The position numbers and the translations under genes were made by a program. 14,271 bases of DNA from Ga0077527 sp038106575 (GTDB taxonomy: Bacteria; Pseudomonadota; Gammaproteobacteria; Burkholderiales; SG8-41), in contig JAYOED010000055.1 in the NCBI GenBank assembly GCA_038106575.1, forward strand, positions 1 through 14,271, read 5' to 3'. The notes under the pieces were generated by a model that ran no database searches, was not told the origin of the DNA, and was given only the letters and a program-made list of their open reading frames with translations. The number at the start of each line of letters is the position of its first letter. Within the stretch, counting starts at the first letter, position 1. Positions 1 through 7,109 of this stretch are shown here, piece after piece.

Positions 1-51
1 TCCGCGCAGTCGGCAAACGATCCGCGCGGTAGCGATGTGGCGTGGTACTGA
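1..51 (+). CDS. Possible 3' end of an unidentified upstream gene (partial)
   Basis: Frame 1 is open from the window edge to a TGA at 49-51 and would encode the last 16 residues, ending SDVAWY. Third codon positions are mostly G or C, like the genuine genes downstream, which mildly supports coding. The fragment is too short to assign to a family. Two other readings stay open across this stretch: frame 2 on the + strand, and a minus-strand frame starting near 71. The call is therefore tentative. Confidence 0.3.
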   Translation, partial: SAQSANDPRGSDVAWY

Positions 52-109
52 GTTTTCGGTGAGGGCGATGCGCATTTTTCGTGTTTCAGCTTGGCGTGGC
101 CGGCTCCTG

Positions 110-115
110 TATCAT
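110..115 (+). promoter_or_regulatory. Candidate -10 element just upstream of accA
   Basis: TATCAT (110-115) matches the sigma-70 -10 consensus at five of six positions and ends 8 nt before the accA ATG at 124. A start site at the usual distance would fall at about 122-123, giving a leaderless or nearly leaderless mRNA. I see no good -35 at 16-18 nt spacing; TTGGCG at 91-96 is only 13 nt away. Weak evidence. Confidence 0.22.
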
Positions 116-123
116 CGTGCCTC

Positions 124-1092
124 ATGAAAACGACATTTCTCGATTTCGAACAACCGATCGCCGAACTTGAGGTCAAGATCGAGGAGCTGCGTTTCGTACA
201 GGATGATTCGGCGCTGGACATCTCCGAGGAAATCGGGCGCTTGCAGAAGAAAAGCCAGTCGCTGACCAAAGACATTTACGCGAAAATGACGGCCTGGCAG
301 ATCGCGCAGGTGGCGCGTCATCCGCAGCGGCCTTACACCCTTGATTACATCGAGAGTCTCTTTACCGATTTCGAGGAAATGCACGGTGACCGTGCTTACG
401 CAGATGATCCGGCAATCGTCGGCGGACTGGCACGTTTCAGCGGACAGACCGTGGTGGTCATGGGGCACCAGAAAGGACGCGACACCAAAGAAAAGATTTA
501 CCGCAATTTCGGAATGCCGCGTCCGGAAGGTTACCGCAAGGCTCTGCGGTTGATGAAGCTCGCAGAAAAATTCGCGTTACCTGTATTTACGTTCATTGAC
601 ACGCCCGGTGCCTATCCGGGTGTGGGAGCGGAGGAGCGCGGCCAGTCCGAGGCGATCGGCCGCAACCTCTACGAAATGGCGGCACTGAAAACGCCGGTGA
701 TCTGCACGGTGATCGGTGAAGGCGGATCCGGTGGCGCGCTGGCCATTGCAGTGGGGGATGTGACGTTGATGCTGCAGTATTCGACCTATTCGGTGATTTC
801 GCCGGAGGGTTGTGCATCAATTCTCTGGAAAAGTGCGGATCGCGCAGCGGATGCCGCCGAGACGCTGGGCATTACCGCAACCCGCCTGAAGTCTTTGGGT
901 CTCGTAGACAAGATCGTCAATGAGCCACTGGGCGGAGCTCACCGTGACCAGGCGGCAATGAAGCAAATTCTTAAAAAAGCGTTGCAGGACAGCCTGCGCC
1001 AGCTGCGCGACACCCCGGTCGACAGCCTGATCGAGGCACGTTTTGAGCGTTTTATGGGCTACGGTCAATTTAAAGAAGCTGCGGACCGCTGA
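124..1092 (+). CDS. accA: Acetyl-CoA carboxylase carboxyltransferase subunit alpha
   Basis: AccA is the alpha subunit of the carboxyltransferase half of acetyl-CoA carboxylase. With AccD it moves the carboxyl group from carboxybiotin-BCCP to acetyl-CoA to make malonyl-CoA, the first committed step of fatty acid synthesis in the cytoplasm. The 322-residue product, about the size of E. coli AccA (319), is colinear with the family. It has an N-terminal helical region starting MKTTFLDFEQPI, then HPQRPYTLDYI, the core GHQKGRD, the FIDTPGAYPG and GAEERGQ loop, and the glycine-rich GEGGSGGALA oxyanion-hole region. I chose the ATG at 124 over an in-frame TTG at 91 because MKTTFLDFE matches the usual AccA N-terminus. 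No clear Shine-Dalgarno sequence precedes 124. tilS follows after about 46 nt, so the two are probably co-transcribed. Confidence 0.97.
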   Translation: MKTTFLDFEQPIAELEVKIEELRFVQDDSALDISEEIGRLQKKSQSLTKDIYAKMTAWQIAQVARHPQRPYTLDYIESLFTDFEEMHGDRAYADDPAIVGGLARFSGQTVVVMGHQKGRDTKEKIYRNFGMPRPEGYRKALRLMKLAEKFALPVFTFIDTPGAYPGVGAEERGQSEAIGRNLYEMAALKTPVICTVIGEGGSGGALAIAVGDVTLMLQYSTYSVISPEGCASILWKSADRAADAAETLGITATRLKSLGLVDKIVNEPLGGAHRDQAAMKQILKKALQDSLRQLRDTPVDSLIEARFERFMGYGQFKEAADR

Positions 1093-1106
1093 CCAAGGAG
1101 GCGTCT

Positions 1107-1142
1107 ATGCCCCGCGGCCCGCGTCGCCCGGCTCTTCGATGA
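1107..1142 (+). CDS. Putative 11-codon upstream ORF coupled to tilS
   Basis: An ATG at 1107 is preceded by a near-perfect Shine-Dalgarno sequence, AAGGAGG (1095-1101), at 5-nt spacing. It opens an 11-codon reading frame, MPRGPRRPALR, ending in TGA at 1140-1142. That stop overlaps both candidate tilS start codons, the ATGs at 1139 and 1142, which themselves lack a Shine-Dalgarno sequence. The layout is that of a translationally coupled leader ORF: ribosomes loaded at the strong site would terminate on the tilS start. Alternatively, a one-base indel in this sequence or lineage may have separated the original tilS start from its frame. Whether the peptide is made or conserved cannot be judged here. 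Confidence 0.4.
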   Translation: MPRGPRRPALR

Positions 1143-2461
1143 TGGATCCCCTCGTATCGCGCACGGCTGCGTTGCTGCGGACGTACGCTGCAAGGAATCA
1201 GCGGTTGCTGGTCGGACTGAGCGGCGGCATCGAGTCGGTAGTGCTGCTGCATGTGCTGGCCCGCGGACTGCGCTGGCCGTCTTCCCGTTTGTCGGCAGTC
1301 CATGTCAACCACCAGCTCAGTCCCAATGCTTCAGGGTGGGCGACGTTCTGTATGCACCTGTGCGACCGGCTGGCGGTGCCGTTACATGTCGCCGTGGTGG
1401 AGGTGAAGCGGGGCAACAGCACCGAAGCTGCCGCGCGCGCGGCACGCTATCGCGCTTATTCGGCGGTGCCAGCCGATTTTTTGGTGCTTGCGCATAATCG
1501 TGATGACCAAGCTGAAACGCTGTTACTCCAACTGCTGCGCGGCGCCGGTCCCCTTGGACTTGCGGCCATGACCAGCCTGAGGCCAGCCGCTGGAGTGATG
1601 CCGTCAGTGCTTCGGCCCCTGCTGGACGTTCCCCGTGCCGAAATTGAACGCTATGCCAGGCGCTTTAGGTTGCGCTGGGTAAATGACGAAAGCAACGACG
1701 ACCGTACCTACCTTCGTAATTTCCTGCGCCACGATGTGCTGCCGCTACTGAATACCCGTTTGCCGGGCAGCGGTGCAATCTTGGCGCGAGCGGCACGCCA
1801 TCAGGCCGAGGCATCCGATCTGCTGAATGTGCTTGCGCAACACGATCTGGGCCGTCTGGTTGCGGGCAAACCGTTGCCGGTAACCCGGCTGGCGTGCCTG
1901 GATGCGGTGCGGGCACGCAATACCATGCGCGGTTTTTTACGGTTGAACGGTTTGTCGATGCCGGAAGCAGACCGCCTTGAAGAGGCGTTACGCCAGGTCC
2001 TGAGCGCCCGTAACGATGCCCAGGTCCGCGTTGACCTAGGTGCAGCTGAATTGCGCCGGTTCAGGGGTTCACTTTATCTGGTCAAGCCGTTACCGGAATT
2101 GCCGGCTGGGTGGAATGTTACCTGGGACGGTGCCGGCGTTCTCCCGCTGCCCCTGCTCGGCGGCACACTCAAGGCCGCAAAGCGCCGGGGGCAGGGTATC
2201 GCCCCAAGGCTGCTGCGGGATCGCGAGTTGATCGTAAGTGCGCGCCGTGGCGGAGAAACTTTGCGTCTGAGTGCCAGGGGAAATACGCGCACGGTCAGAA
2301 ACCTGTTGCAGGAGGCCGGGTTGCCGCCATGGCGGCGCGAACGTCTGCCTTTTCTCTGGGTGGATGCCCGGCTTGCTGCGGTGCCAGGGCTGGGTGTTGA
2401 TGCTGCTTTTCAGGCGCGTCGCCATGAGATAGGTGTGGATCCCGAATGGGTGTGGGATTAA
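1139..2461 (+). CDS. tilS: tRNA(Ile)-lysidine synthetase TilS
   Basis: TilS uses ATP and lysine to convert C34 of the CAU-anticodon tRNA-Ile to lysidine, so that it reads AUA rather than AUG. The predicted 440 residues compare with 432 in E. coli. The N-terminal N-type ATP-pyrophosphatase domain has the P-loop at residues 28-33, VHVNHQL near 55-60, the AHNRDDQAET signature near 118-127, RPLLDVPR near 159-166 and the tRNA-binding WVNDESNDD...RNFLR near 180-197. A C-terminal substrate-binding region follows. The P-loop reads SGGIES, where the family almost always has SGGxDS. ATA codons occur in neighbouring genes (for example ndk codon 103 and rlmN codon 199), so the cell should need active TilS. 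The start is the ATGATG at 1139/1142, which matches family length. A TTG at 1043 would overlap accA and is unlikely. Confidence 0.95.
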   Translation: MMDPLVSRTAALLRTYAARNQRLLVGLSGGIESVVLLHVLARGLRWPSSRLSAVHVNHQLSPNASGWATFCMHLCDRLAVPLHVAVVEVKRGNSTEAAARAARYRAYSAVPADFLVLAHNRDDQAETLLLQLLRGAGPLGLAAMTSLRPAAGVMPSVLRPLLDVPRAEIERYARRFRLRWVNDESNDDRTYLRNFLRHDVLPLLNTRLPGSGAILARAARHQAEASDLLNVLAQHDLGRLVAGKPLPVTRLACLDAVRARNTMRGFLRLNGLSMPEADRLEEALRQVLSARNDAQVRVDLGAAELRRFRGSLYLVKPLPELPAGWNVTWDGAGVLPLPLLGGTLKAAKRRGQGIAPRLLRDRELIVSARRGGETLRLSARGNTRTVRNLLQEAGLPPWRRERLPFLWVDARLAAVPGLGVDAAFQARRHEIGVDPEWVWD

Positions 2462-2621
2462 GCCTGTTTGAAGTTTTTTTTCCGTATGAATTTGCGGTTC
2501 CCAGCGGCTTTGCTGAAGGCGGGGACAAGAGGTTGGCAAAATCCCGGTAAACGTCTTTTATTCAAGGCGTTATCATGATACTCTTGGGAGTTATCTTTAC
2601 ATCAAAATCTAGGGGTTTTTC
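2462..2621 (+). promoter_or_regulatory. Intergenic region with probable promoter for the ndk operon
   Basis: This 160-nt gap separates tilS from the ndk block. It is more AT-rich than its surroundings. One possible promoter pairs TTGGCA (2533-2538) with TTTATT (2557-2562) at 18-nt spacing. Another candidate -10 is TATCAT (2571-2576), five of six to consensus but without a good -35. The latter lies inside a perfect 10-bp palindrome, TATCATGATA (2571-2580). An AGGGG Shine-Dalgarno sequence (2611-2615) precedes ndk. I see no convincing intrinsic terminator for tilS: the CAGC/GCTG inverted repeat near 2501-2514 has no T-run after it. Confidence 0.4.
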
Positions 2622-3047
2622 ATGGCAGTCGAACGCACACTTTCCATCATCAAACCCGACGCTGTTGCAAAAAATGTCATTGGGCAGATTTATTCCAGAT
2701 TCGAGCAATCGGGGCTTCGCATTGCCGCCGCGCGCATGACGCAACTTTCGCGCCAGCAGGCTGAAGGATTCTATGCGGTTCATAGAGACCGTCCGTTTTT
2801 TGGTGAACTGGTTGCTTTCATGATTTCGGGACCGGTGATGATCCAAGTGCTTGAGGGCGAGAATGCGATCCAGAAAAACCGCGATCTGATGGGCGCGACA
2901 GATCCCAGTAAAGCGGCCAAAGGGACGATACGCGCTGATTTTGCCGACAGCATTGACGCGAACGCCGTGCATGGTTCCGATTCACCGCAGACGGCGGCGG
3001 TCGAAATCTCTTATTTTTTTCCGATTCTCAACGTGTTTTCACGTTGA
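2622..3047 (+). CDS. ndk: Nucleoside-diphosphate kinase
   Basis: Ndk transfers the gamma phosphate of ATP to other nucleoside diphosphates through a phosphohistidine intermediate, balancing the NTP and dNTP pools. The 141-residue product has the family's usual bacterial length. It shows the N-terminal ERTLSIIKPDAV strand with the phosphate-contacting Lys at residue 11, the VLEGENAI segment near 77-83, and the active-site signature NAVHGSDS with the catalytic His at residue 117, the canonical position. The ATG at 2622 has an AGGGG ribosome binding site 6 nt upstream. It is the first gene of the packed block, preceded by the intergenic promoter region and followed by rlmN after 23 nt. A hairpin spans its stop codon. 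Confidence 0.98.
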   Translation: MAVERTLSIIKPDAVAKNVIGQIYSRFEQSGLRIAAARMTQLSRQQAEGFYAVHRDRPFFGELVAFMISGPVMIQVLEGENAIQKNRDLMGATDPSKAAKGTIRADFADSIDANAVHGSDSPQTAAVEISYFFPILNVFSR

Positions 3048-3048
3048 G
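3027..3048 (+). repeat. Perfect 8-bp inverted repeat (hairpin) over the ndk stop codon
   Basis: CTCAACGT (3027-3034) and ACGTTGAG (3041-3048) are exact reverse complements around the 6-nt loop GTTTTC. The ndk TGA (3045-3047) lies in the 3' arm. No T-run follows on the + strand, and A residues follow on the minus strand, so it is not a standard intrinsic terminator. It may act as an RNA processing or stability element between ndk and rlmN. Confidence 0.6.
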
Positions 3049-3070
3049 CTTATGAGCCGGTACGAATTCA

Positions 3071-4189
3071 ATGGCGCTCAATCTGCTGGGGCTGAACCGC
3101 GAGCGGTTTGAAGCGCTCTGCGCGGAGATGGGCGAAAAGCCTTTCCGCGCCCGGCAGATGATGCGCTGGATGCACCAGTCGCTGGTCGGCGATTTTGCAT
3201 TGATGACCGATATTTCCCGAGGGTTCAGGGAGAAAATGGCCGCGGTAGCAGTTATTGAGTCGCCTCCTGTGCTGAGTGATGCGACGGCTTTAGACGGGAC
3301 GCGCAAATGGCTCTTTGATGTCGGTAACGGCAATGCCATCGAGGCGGTCTACATTCCTGATGGCGATATCGATGATGATGAACCTGGCGCCCGGCGTTAT
3401 CGCGGTACATTGTGCATTTCTTCGCAGGCGGGTTGCGCACTGGAATGCTCGTTCTGTTCAACGGGAAGTCAGGGTTTCAACCGCAACTTGGATGCCGCAG
3501 AGATCGTCGGGCAGTTATGGCATGCGAACCGCGGACTTTCTGCCGATTTGGGTATTGAGCGGCCCATCACTAATGTCGTGATGATGGGTATGGGCGAACC
3601 CTTGGCGAATTTCGACAATGTCGTCGCTGCGATGCAACTGATGCTGGATGACCATGCCAATGGAATATCACGGCGGCGGCTGACTCTTTCCACGTCCGGC
3701 CTTGTGCCGGCACTGGACCGGCTGCGTGAGGCCTGCCCGGTTGCGCTCGCAGTGTCGTTGCACGCGCCGACCGATGCGCTTCGTGACCAGTTGGTGCCTA
3801 TCAATCGCAAATACCCGATCCGTGAATTGATGGCCGCCTGCGTGCGTTATATCGAAGAGGCACCGCGTGACTTCGTGACTTTCGAATATGTAATGCTGAA
3901 TGGGGTTAACGACAGCGTGGCACAGGCTCGTGAATTGGTGCGAACCGTCAAAGCCGTGCCATGCAAGATCAATCTGATACCGTTCAATGCATTTTCCGGT
4001 TCCGGCTACAGGCGTTCCCCCGAGGCCTCCATAGCTGCGTTTCGAGATGTACTCCAGCAGGCGGGCCTGGTCACAACAGTGCGTAAGACCCGTGGTGACA
4101 CCATTGATGCCGCCTGCGGTCAGCTTGCTGGTAGGGTCAAGGACAGGACCCGGCGCGCGCAGCGTCGAAGTGGGGAGAGTCGCGTATGA
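3071..4189 (+). CDS. rlmN: 23S rRNA (A2503-C2) / tRNA (A37-C2) methyltransferase RlmN
   Basis: RlmN is a dual-substrate radical SAM enzyme. It methylates C2 of A2503 in 23S rRNA at the peptidyl transferase centre and of A37 in a subset of tRNAs, and supports translational accuracy. The product has 372 residues (E. coli 384). An N-terminal accessory domain with KPFRARQMMRWMH precedes the radical SAM barrel. The 4Fe-4S motif is CALECSFC with C122, C126 and C129. The two Cys of the methyl-transfer mechanism are also present: C115, in GTLCISSQ, and C349, in DTIDAACG. The GMGEPLAN SAM-binding motif lies near 173-180. The Shine-Dalgarno sequence is weak. The stop codon overlaps the pilW start as ATGA (4186-4189), so the two are probably translationally coupled. 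Confidence 0.97.
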   Translation: MALNLLGLNRERFEALCAEMGEKPFRARQMMRWMHQSLVGDFALMTDISRGFREKMAAVAVIESPPVLSDATALDGTRKWLFDVGNGNAIEAVYIPDGDIDDDEPGARRYRGTLCISSQAGCALECSFCSTGSQGFNRNLDAAEIVGQLWHANRGLSADLGIERPITNVVMMGMGEPLANFDNVVAAMQLMLDDHANGISRRRLTLSTSGLVPALDRLREACPVALAVSLHAPTDALRDQLVPINRKYPIRELMAACVRYIEEAPRDFVTFEYVMLNGVNDSVAQARELVRTVKAVPCKINLIPFNAFSGSGYRRSPEASIAAFRDVLQQAGLVTTVRKTRGDTIDAACGQLAGRVKDRTRRAQRRSGESRV

Positions 4190-4983
4190 AGCCTTATTTC
4201 CTCTCCGCCGCCGTTTTGATGGCTGGAGCCGCTTTGATTGCAGGGTGCGCGACTTCACCGAATGACTGGCAGGGTGTTCAACCGACGACAGATACCACCG
4301 GCAATGAAAGTGAAGCCAGGAATCGCGCGCGCATTCATACGGAGCTTGCCGCAGGCTATTTTGGTCTGGGCAACCTGGGGGTTGCGTTGGAGGAAGTGCG
4401 CATTGCGCAGCAGGCGAATCCTGGTTACGCGCCTGCATACAATGTGGCAGGGCTGGTATTCGCGGCACTGAGGAATGAACGCCGCGCCGAGGAAAATTTT
4501 GGGCGTGCGTTGCAGATCAGCCCCGCAGATCCTGATTCCAACAACAATTTCGGTATGTACCTGTGCCAGCGCAAGCGCGAGGAGGAAGGAATCAAGTATC
4601 TTCTGCGCGCCTTGCAGAATCCGTTGTACCAGAATCCGGAACGGTCATTAGTCAATGCAGGAATATGCGCGCGTCGCCGGAACGATACCGCGGCGGCAAA
4701 GGAGTTTTTCAATAGGGCAGTCAGCGTGCGCCCGAGCCAGCCGCAAGCGCTATATCAGCTTGCCGATCTGGCGTTTGAGGCTAACAACTATGCTGCCGCG
4801 CAAGGCTATCTGCGGCGGTTTGCTCAAGCCGCGCCCGCGAATGCCGAGGTGTTATGGCTGGCGATCAGGGTGGAGCGCAAGCTGGGTAATACCCTGGGCG
4901 AGCAAAGTTACGCCCAGCAACTTCGCACAAACTTTCCGCAATCCAAAGAGGCGGCAGCCCTTCAGGTGGGCCGGTCTGAATGA
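4186..4983 (+). CDS. pilW: Type IV pilus biogenesis/stability lipoprotein PilW (PilF-like pilotin)
   Basis: This is an outer-membrane TPR lipoprotein of the PilW/PilF family, needed for assembly and stability of the PilQ secretin through which type IV pili extend. The 265-residue product starts with a lipoprotein signal peptide: positive MKPYF, a hydrophobic stretch, and lipobox LIAG-C with the acylated Cys at residue 21. About five TPR-like helical pairs cover residues 49-220. C127 (MYLCQRK) and C161 (NAGICARR) match the conserved Cys pair of PilF proteins, and NPLYQNPERSLVNAG is typical of the family. The gene overlaps rlmN and rodZ by 4 nt each, with GGGGAG upstream of its start. Location between rlmN and rodZ is the common betaproteobacterial arrangement. 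Its presence implies that the organism makes type IV pili. Confidence 0.92.
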   Translation: MKPYFLSAAVLMAGAALIAGCATSPNDWQGVQPTTDTTGNESEARNRARIHTELAAGYFGLGNLGVALEEVRIAQQANPGYAPAYNVAGLVFAALRNERRAEENFGRALQISPADPDSNNNFGMYLCQRKREEEGIKYLLRALQNPLYQNPERSLVNAGICARRRNDTAAAKEFFNRAVSVRPSQPQALYQLADLAFEANNYAAAQGYLRRFAQAAPANAEVLWLAIRVERKLGNTLGEQSYAQQLRTNFPQSKEAAALQVGRSE

Positions 4984-5816
4984 GCGAGTCAGTTCCTATC
5001 GACGAAGGGGCGGTCTTCTCTGCAGAGTTCCGTCCTGGGCGCGCACTAGCCGAGGCCCGCAAACGCAAAAGTCTGAGCGTCACCGACGTGGCGCTGCAGC
5101 TCAGACTTTCCGTTTCCCAGGTCGAGGCGCTTGAGGCGGAGGCCTATGACCGACTTCCCGGCGCCGTATTTGTGAGGGGGTTCGTGCGCAATTATGCCCG
5201 CCTCGTTGACCTGGATGCGGATGAGCTGGTTGCCGGTCTGGACTTAGAGCGGCTTAACCTATCGGCGATGGTGTTTGTTCAGCGTTCCAGCAACATCCCT
5301 TTATCAGAAACGAAGAAGATCAGAAGGCTGGTGTATCTTGCTGTCCTGCTGTTGCTAATCGTGGTCGTTGTGTTCGTCGATCCGCTGATTTCGGCGCTGC
5401 CGGTAGTAGTCGTGTCGAAACCGGTCGCTCAAGCCGTTCCTGACATGATGGCCGTGCCGAAGCAGGCAGCAGTAACGTTGGAAAAGAATCAGTTTGTTTC
5501 GGATCCGGTGACGCAGGCGCTTCAGAGCCCGGCACCGGCAGCGGGACAGACAGTAGCAGTGGATGGACTGATATCAGGGCGTGGAGAGCTGCACTTCGTG
5601 ATCAACATCGAATCCTGGGTGGAAGTGCGCGACGCGGGCAACCGTATTCTGCTGTCGCAGCTGAATCCTTCCGGAGTGAAGCATCACGTGAAGGGGCGTC
5701 CGCCGTTCAGCCTGGTGATAGGCAATGCCCGGGGTGTGCAATTGACCTACAACGGCAAGCTCGTCGACCTTGCGCCGCATACCCGCTTCGCAGTCGCGCG
5801 TCTGACTCTGAAATAA
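4980..5816 (+). CDS. rodZ: RodZ-like cytoskeletal membrane protein (HTH plus DUF4115)
   Basis: RodZ links the MreB actin-like cytoskeleton to the elongasome in the inner membrane and helps set rod shape. The 278-residue product has the standard layout. A cytoplasmic Cro/CI-type HTH_25 domain covers about 16-85, with PGRALAEARKRKSLSVTDVA and the RLPGAVFVRGFVRNYARL signature. One transmembrane helix covers about 116-135 (LVYLAVLLLLIVVVVFV). A periplasmic linker rich in Ala, Pro and Val follows, then the C-terminal DUF4115 beta domain (about 206-278) with ESWVEVRDAGN and NPSGVKHHVKG. Positive charges (KKIRR) before the helix agree with an N-in topology. Residues 80-108 between HTH and helix form a juxtamembrane segment. 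The start overlaps pilW as ATGA; ispG follows after 13 nt. Confidence 0.92.
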   Translation: MSESVPIDEGAVFSAEFRPGRALAEARKRKSLSVTDVALQLRLSVSQVEALEAEAYDRLPGAVFVRGFVRNYARLVDLDADELVAGLDLERLNLSAMVFVQRSSNIPLSETKKIRRLVYLAVLLLLIVVVVFVDPLISALPVVVVSKPVAQAVPDMMAVPKQAAVTLEKNQFVSDPVTQALQSPAPAAGQTVAVDGLISGRGELHFVINIESWVEVRDAGNRILLSQLNPSGVKHHVKGRPPFSLVIGNARGVQLTYNGKLVDLAPHTRFAVARLTLK

Positions 5817-5829
5817 CCTGGGACCGCAC

Positions 5830-7095
5830 ATGCAATGTCTTCCTGAATATGGACCAGCACCCAGACGCAGCAGTACATGCGTCATGGTTGGCAACGTGAT
5901 GGTAGGCGGTGATGCGCCCATCGTTGTGCAGTCGATGACCAATACCGATACCGCTGATATTCCGGCGACGGTGGCGCAGGTGGCGGCCCTGTCCCGTGCC
6001 GGCTCTGAACTGGTGCGGGTGACCGTGAACAATGCCGAAGCCGCTGCGGCGGTGCCATTGATCCGTGAAGAACTGGATCGGCGCGGTGTGAATGTCCCAC
6101 TGGTCGGAGATTTCCATTTCAATGGACATCGTCTGCTGGCGCAACATCCGGCTTGCGCCGGGGCGCTGGCGAAACTGCGCATCAACCCTGGCAATGTTGG
6201 CAAGGGGTCCAAGCGTGACGAACAGTTCGCGACGATGATCGATTTTGCGTGCCGTTATGGTAAGCCGGTCCGCATCGGCGTCAACTGGGGAAGTCTAGAC
6301 CAGGAACTGCTTGCGCGCCTGATGGATGAGAATGGCCGGCTTGCGCAGCCCCGGGAAGCATCCGTGGTGATGCGTGAAGCACTGGTGACTTCGGCACTCG
6401 ATAGCGCCCGCCAGGCCGAGGCACTGGGTTTGGCACACGACCGCATCCTGCTGTCCTGCAAAGTCAGCGGCGTTCAGGACCTGATCGCGGTTTACCGGGA
6501 CCTCGCGCAGCGTTGCGATTTCCCGTTGCATCTGGGACTTACCGAAGCCGGAATGGGGTCGAAGGGCATCGTGGCTTCCACTGCCGCGATGTCGGTGCTA
6601 CTGCAGGAGGGGATCGGCGATACTATTCGCGTTTCCCTGACACCCGAGCCGGGCGGCGATCGCACACGCGAAGTGATCGTCGCACAGGAAATGCTTCAGA
6701 CCATGGGATTGCGATCGTTTGTACCTCTGGTGATCGCCTGCCCGGGATGCGGAAGGACCACCAGCACCGTATTCCAGGAACTCGCCGACCGAATCCAGGG
6801 TTATCTGCGCAAGCAGATGCTGGAATGGCGATTGAAGTATCCCGGCGTAGAGGCAATGCACGTGGCGGTAATGGGCTGCGTGGTCAACGGTCCCGGAGAG
6901 AGCAAGCATGCCAATATCGGCATCAGCCTGCCGGGTTCCGGAGAGAACCCAGTGGCGCCGGTGTTTGTTGATGGCGTCAAGACCGTGACGCTCAAGGGCG
7001 CAACGATTGCCGAAGATTTTCAGTGCATCATTGATCGCTATGTCCGCGATCGTTACGGCGCTCCCGAAGCACTGCGTTCAACCGGCGGATCGTGA
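5830..7095 (+). CDS. ispG: 4-hydroxy-3-methylbut-2-en-1-yl diphosphate synthase IspG (GcpE)
   Basis: IspG catalyses the reductive ring opening of MEcPP to HMBPP, the penultimate step of the MEP route to isoprenoids, with a 4Fe-4S cluster fed by flavodoxin or ferredoxin. The product has 421 residues, longer than E. coli IspG (372) but usual for betaproteobacteria, which carry extra sequence in the middle. The N-terminal TIM barrel contains VQSMTNTDTAD near 33-43 and LRINPGN near 116-122. Cluster ligands are visible in the C-terminal domain: C304 and C307 in CPGCGR, C350 in MGCVVNGPGE, with Glu357 as the likely fourth ligand. The ATG at 5830 has only a weak purine-rich site upstream. It sits between rodZ and hisS with 13- and 14-nt gaps, a conserved neighbourhood in beta- and gammaproteobacteria. 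Confidence 0.97.
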   Translation: MQCLPEYGPAPRRSSTCVMVGNVMVGGDAPIVVQSMTNTDTADIPATVAQVAALSRAGSELVRVTVNNAEAAAAVPLIREELDRRGVNVPLVGDFHFNGHRLLAQHPACAGALAKLRINPGNVGKGSKRDEQFATMIDFACRYGKPVRIGVNWGSLDQELLARLMDENGRLAQPREASVVMREALVTSALDSARQAEALGLAHDRILLSCKVSGVQDLIAVYRDLAQRCDFPLHLGLTEAGMGSKGIVASTAAMSVLLQEGIGDTIRVSLTPEPGGDRTREVIVAQEMLQTMGLRSFVPLVIACPGCGRTTSTVFQELADRIQGYLRKQMLEWRLKYPGVEAMHVAVMGCVVNGPGESKHANIGISLPGSGENPVAPVFVDGVKTVTLKGATIAEDFQCIIDRYVRDRYGAPEALRSTGGS

Positions 7096-7109
7096 GAGAG
7101 CGCTGAATT

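Noticed and set aside
91..123. Extended accA from a TTG at 91
   Set aside because: The added residues (MAWPAPVSSCL) are not part of AccA, and MKTTFLDFE from 124 is the normal N-terminus.
1043..1138. Extended tilS from a TTG at 1043
   Set aside because: It would overlap the accA 3' end by 50 nt and add 32 residues absent from TilS proteins; the ATGATG at 1139 gives the family length.
2462..2621. Intrinsic terminator after tilS
   Set aside because: The T-run at about 2474-2481 has no stem before it, and the CAGC/GCTG repeat has no T-run after it.
3668..4468. Minus-strand open frame (266 codons) opposite rlmN and pilW
   Set aside because: It crosses two well-supported genes on the other strand, and its low-complexity, Arg/Pro/His-rich translation looks like a codon shadow.
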